DNA from: Spirochaetota bacterium
GTDB taxonomy: Bacteria > Spirochaetota > UBA4802 > UBA5550
Length of the DNA stretch: 7,171 nucleotides
Direction of reading: 5' to 3'
NCBI GenBank assembly: GCA_022704585.1
Contig: JAKJGD010000099.1
Coordinates: 1-7,171, forward strand
The position numbers and the translations under genes are program-made. A model generated the notes under the pieces. That model did not search any database, was not told the origin of the DNA, and saw only the letters and a program-made list of their open reading frames with translations. Below, piece after piece: positions 5,588-7,171 of the stretch (its first letter is position 1; every line of letters starts with the position of its first letter).

Positions 5588-5770
5588 TCAGCCCCCGAAA
5601 TGCTTGAACGCCTCGTAGACAAGAAGCGCGGGCCATACGATCGCTTTCAGGAAGCCCAGCACGCCCATCCAGAAACCGGTGGCGTTTGAAATGTAATACA
5701 CTGCCGCCCCGATAAAGCCAAGGCCGTATATCGAGCCGCCCGATGCATTGTTGCTCATTCCTTTGCCCAT
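5588..5770 (-). CDS. Small 60-residue membrane protein of unknown function
   Basis: The product opens with a short polar, Gly/Ser/Asn-rich N-terminus (MGKGMSNNASGGS) and then has two closely spaced hydrophobic segments, about 14-29 (IYGLGFIGAAVYYIS) and 32-53 (TGFWMGVLGFLKAIVWPALL), ending in VYEAFKHFGG. It probably sits in the inner membrane as a helical hairpin. The ATG at 5770 is strongly supported by AAGGAG six bases upstream; the open frame runs further 5' into the 3' end of the next gene, without a site. A candidate promoter lies at 5810-5839. I recall similar short uncharacterised proteins with the YGLGFIGA and WPA motifs in Gram-negative bacteria, but no function. It shares a strand with the DUF169-like gene and starts 116 bases after it. 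Confidence 0.75.
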   Translation of the reverse strand: MGKGMSNNASGGSIYGLGFIGAAVYYISNATGFWMGVLGFLKAIVWPALLVYEAFKHFGG

Positions 5771-5809
5771 CTGTTTCTCCTTTTCGTCGAGAATGTACGG
5801 CTGATTACA

Positions 5810-5839
5810 ATAATAACCTGTGGCCGGTAATGATAGCAA
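5810..5839 (-). promoter_or_regulatory. Candidate promoter of the 60-residue membrane protein gene
   Basis: On the minus strand TTGCTA (5839-5834, four of six consensus bases) is followed after 18 bases by TATTAT (5815-5810, five of six). The start would fall near 5803, about 33 bases before the ATG, leaving room for the AAGGAG ribosome-binding site. Confidence 0.45.
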
Positions 5840-5886
5840 GACATTAATGCCGACGCCGACGGTTTGGCGCGCGACGGGTGTATCGA

Positions 5887-6777
5887 TCACCGCTCCCTGC
5901 CGTCTGCCGGAGCGAGCGTGCATCCTTTTCCCTTCGCCCCCAGGAGAAGCCGGTTCTTTATTCCCTCAAGCGCTTCCAGCCGTGGATCCGGAAGGATTTT
6001 GCCCGGGTAATCGAGGTGCCGGTCAAGCTTGAGGAACAGATCATACGGGAAGCCCGAGGTCATGTTGCGGGGGTCGTTTTTCCCCCAGGCGATGCCCCCG
6101 GTGCAGAAATAGCTTATGTTGGCTTTATTCTCCCTGAATGGAATGACCAGGCTGTTACGGCACATGCTCATGTTTGCCATGTAGCGGGTGATGAACATGT
6201 CGAATATCTTCGTCACGAAATCGCTACGGAACAGCAGCGCGGTGAACGAATGCCAGGGCGTGAACCTGTTAAGCAGGCCCAATGCCCCGTTGAAATACCT
6301 GATCGCGAGGGCCGACAGCCCGGAGGGAGGCCTTGTTTTAAAGGTGTGAAGCGCGGTCCGGTCCTGCTTGAGAAGGTCAAAGTTGATGAAGCTTTCCCAG
6401 CCGAGGACATTGATCATTTCCCGGTAATGATCGGGTTCCGTACGGATGATGACGCTGTCGGGGGAAACGCCCCTTCTGAACAGGTGGAGCGGGGCAATGT
6501 ACAGTCCCGGCACGGTCGGTTCGAGGTGCGGGTCGATTGAAAGCTCAAATTCATTTTCCGCATTCTTGAAGCCAAGCACTACCGGGACCCACTTGCAGAC
6601 CTTGATCGATCCCGGCCTCAGGAGGAGCTCCATGCCGAAAGTGGCCCCGAATACCGCCAGGCAGTACGATACGCCGGAAAAAAGCGTCGTACCGGCATAT
6701 GCATTGATCGATTTTTCATTCAGGAGCTTGATGCCGACCGGCGGGAGCTCCAGTGAAATCATCCCTTTCCTGCTCAT
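5887..6777 (-). CDS. DUF169-like protein, probable partner of the CCG Fe-S protein
   Basis: The 296-residue product shows the order of motifs I associate with DUF169 (COG2043): PPVGIKLL at 12-19, GVSYCLAVFGATFG at 35-48, IKVCKWVPVVLGF at 58-70, PGLYIAPLHLF at 90-100, PDSVIIRTEP at 106-115, and near the end CRNSLVIPF (206-214), SYFCTGG (222-228) and MTSGFPYDLF (239-248). Cysteines at 39, 61, 206 and 225 could bind a cofactor or metal. No signal peptide or obvious membrane anchor is seen. The reaction is unknown for the family. The ATG at 6777 is one base after the stop codon of the CCG gene and has GGAT upstream, implying coupled translation; an in-frame ATG at 6786 would overlap that gene. 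Family assignment is from motif memory and should be confirmed by a profile search. Confidence 0.65.
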   Translation of the reverse strand: MSRKGMISLELPPVGIKLLNEKSINAYAGTTLFSGVSYCLAVFGATFGMELLLRPGSIKVCKWVPVVLGFKNAENEFELSIDPHLEPTVPGLYIAPLHLFRRGVSPDSVIIRTEPDHYREMINVLGWESFINFDLLKQDRTALHTFKTRPPSGLSALAIRYFNGALGLLNRFTPWHSFTALLFRSDFVTKIFDMFITRYMANMSMCRNSLVIPFRENKANISYFCTGGIAWGKNDPRNMTSGFPYDLFLKLDRHLDYPGKILPDPRLEALEGIKNRLLLGAKGKGCTLAPADGRER

Positions 6778-6778
6778 G

Positions 6779-7171
6779 TTATTCATCCAATTTAAAGCGG
6801 CGCGGGTCAAAATAACGGGGCAGCGCGTTCAGCCCTATGCCGAGCGCCATCCTCATCGCTTTCCGGGTATTGGTCCTCTCCACGGTTTCACCGATCGATT
6901 CACGGGCATATTCGACGATATGCCTCAGGCGCTTGCCGAAGGGGCTGGCGAGCCTGAAGATGCCTAAAGTAAGAAGGCATCCGGTGCAGTAGACGCCCGC
7001 CTCGTCGGCCTTTGTCCGGTCGATCGCGGCAAGTCCCCTGATGCCGCACCTCGCCAGGTCGAGAAGGCTGTAGTCCCTGCATCCCGCTGCCACGCCGCAG
7101 CAGAGGCCGTGCCCGAGGTTGTCATTCATCTCGACGACTTCGTGGCCCAGCATGCGCAGCAGCCTGCGCTG
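6779..7171 (-). CDS. CCG-domain Fe-S oxidoreductase subunit (HdrB/GlpC-like), C-terminal part
   Basis: The frame stays open to the right edge, so only the last 130 residues are present. The in-frame ATG at 7153 is not taken as the start, because the six codons before it (QRRLLR) continue the family's usual helix before EVVEM. The visible part carries one cysteine-rich CCG motif: LCCG, then 35 residues, then CTGC. In heterodisulfide reductase subunit B, GlpC, glycolate oxidase and lactate-utilisation proteins this motif binds an unusual 4Fe-4S cluster or takes part in electron transfer. GLCCGVAAGCRDYS also fits the glycine-rich form of the motif. The C-terminal tail (about 90-130) is basic and partly hydrophobic and shows nothing I recognise. 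It is cotranscribed with the DUF169-like gene, one base downstream. The electron partner and substrate cannot be inferred. Confidence 0.75.
   Translation of the reverse strand, partial: QRRLLRMLGHEVVEMNDNLGHGLCCGVAAGCRDYSLLDLARCGIRGLAAIDRTKADEAGVYCTGCLLTLGIFRLASPFGKRLRHIVEYARESIGETVERTNTRKAMRMALGIGLNALPRYFDPRRFKLDE

Overview
The window looks like chromosomal DNA of a Gram-negative bacterium with an anaerobic or facultative lifestyle. Support comes from the start of a vitamin B12-dependent (class II) ribonucleotide reductase, an Rnk-type Gre-factor homologue, a lipobox-bearing phosphohydrolase, and a gene pair of a CCG-type Fe-S protein and a DUF169-like protein, families common in anaerobes. 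Deltaproteobacteria-like or Spirochaetota-like lineages would fit, but no sequence here fixes the taxon. No rRNA, tRNA, CRISPR array, phage gene or insertion sequence was seen.

Layout, left to right. 1-195 (minus): first 65 codons of nrdJ, running off the left edge. 196-691: 496-base intergenic region with a candidate minus-strand nrdJ promoter, a hairpin followed by seven U, a GC-rich foldable leader, and an upstream 14-base palindrome. 692-1117 (minus): rnk, with a near-consensus promoter at 1226-1254. 1353-2270 (minus): cation diffusion facilitator transporter. 2313-2954 (minus): five-helix, Yip1-like membrane protein, probably cotranscribed with the transporter. 2973-3003: strong intrinsic terminator. 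3028-3939 (minus): one-component regulator with an excisionase-type helix-turn-helix and a periplasmic-binding-protein-like domain. 3940-4443: divergent intergenic region, AT-rich on the left, with a possible gene remnant at 4160-4283. 4444-5550 (plus): lipoprotein of the endonuclease/exonuclease/phosphatase family, the only clear plus-strand gene. 5588-5770 (minus): 60-residue membrane protein. 5887-6777 (minus): DUF169-like protein. 6779-7171 (minus): C-terminal part of a CCG-domain Fe-S protein, running off the right edge.

Links between genes. The CCG protein and the DUF169-like protein are one base apart and almost surely translated from one message; together they look like a small redox module of unknown role. 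The Yip1-like and metal-transporter genes are 42 bases apart and probably form an operon whose promoter is not evident. The remaining genes look like single units with their own signals. No multi-gene defence, secretion or biosynthetic system is visible. The least explained parts are the nrdJ leader, the DUF169/CCG pair, the 60-residue protein and the remnant at 4160-4283.
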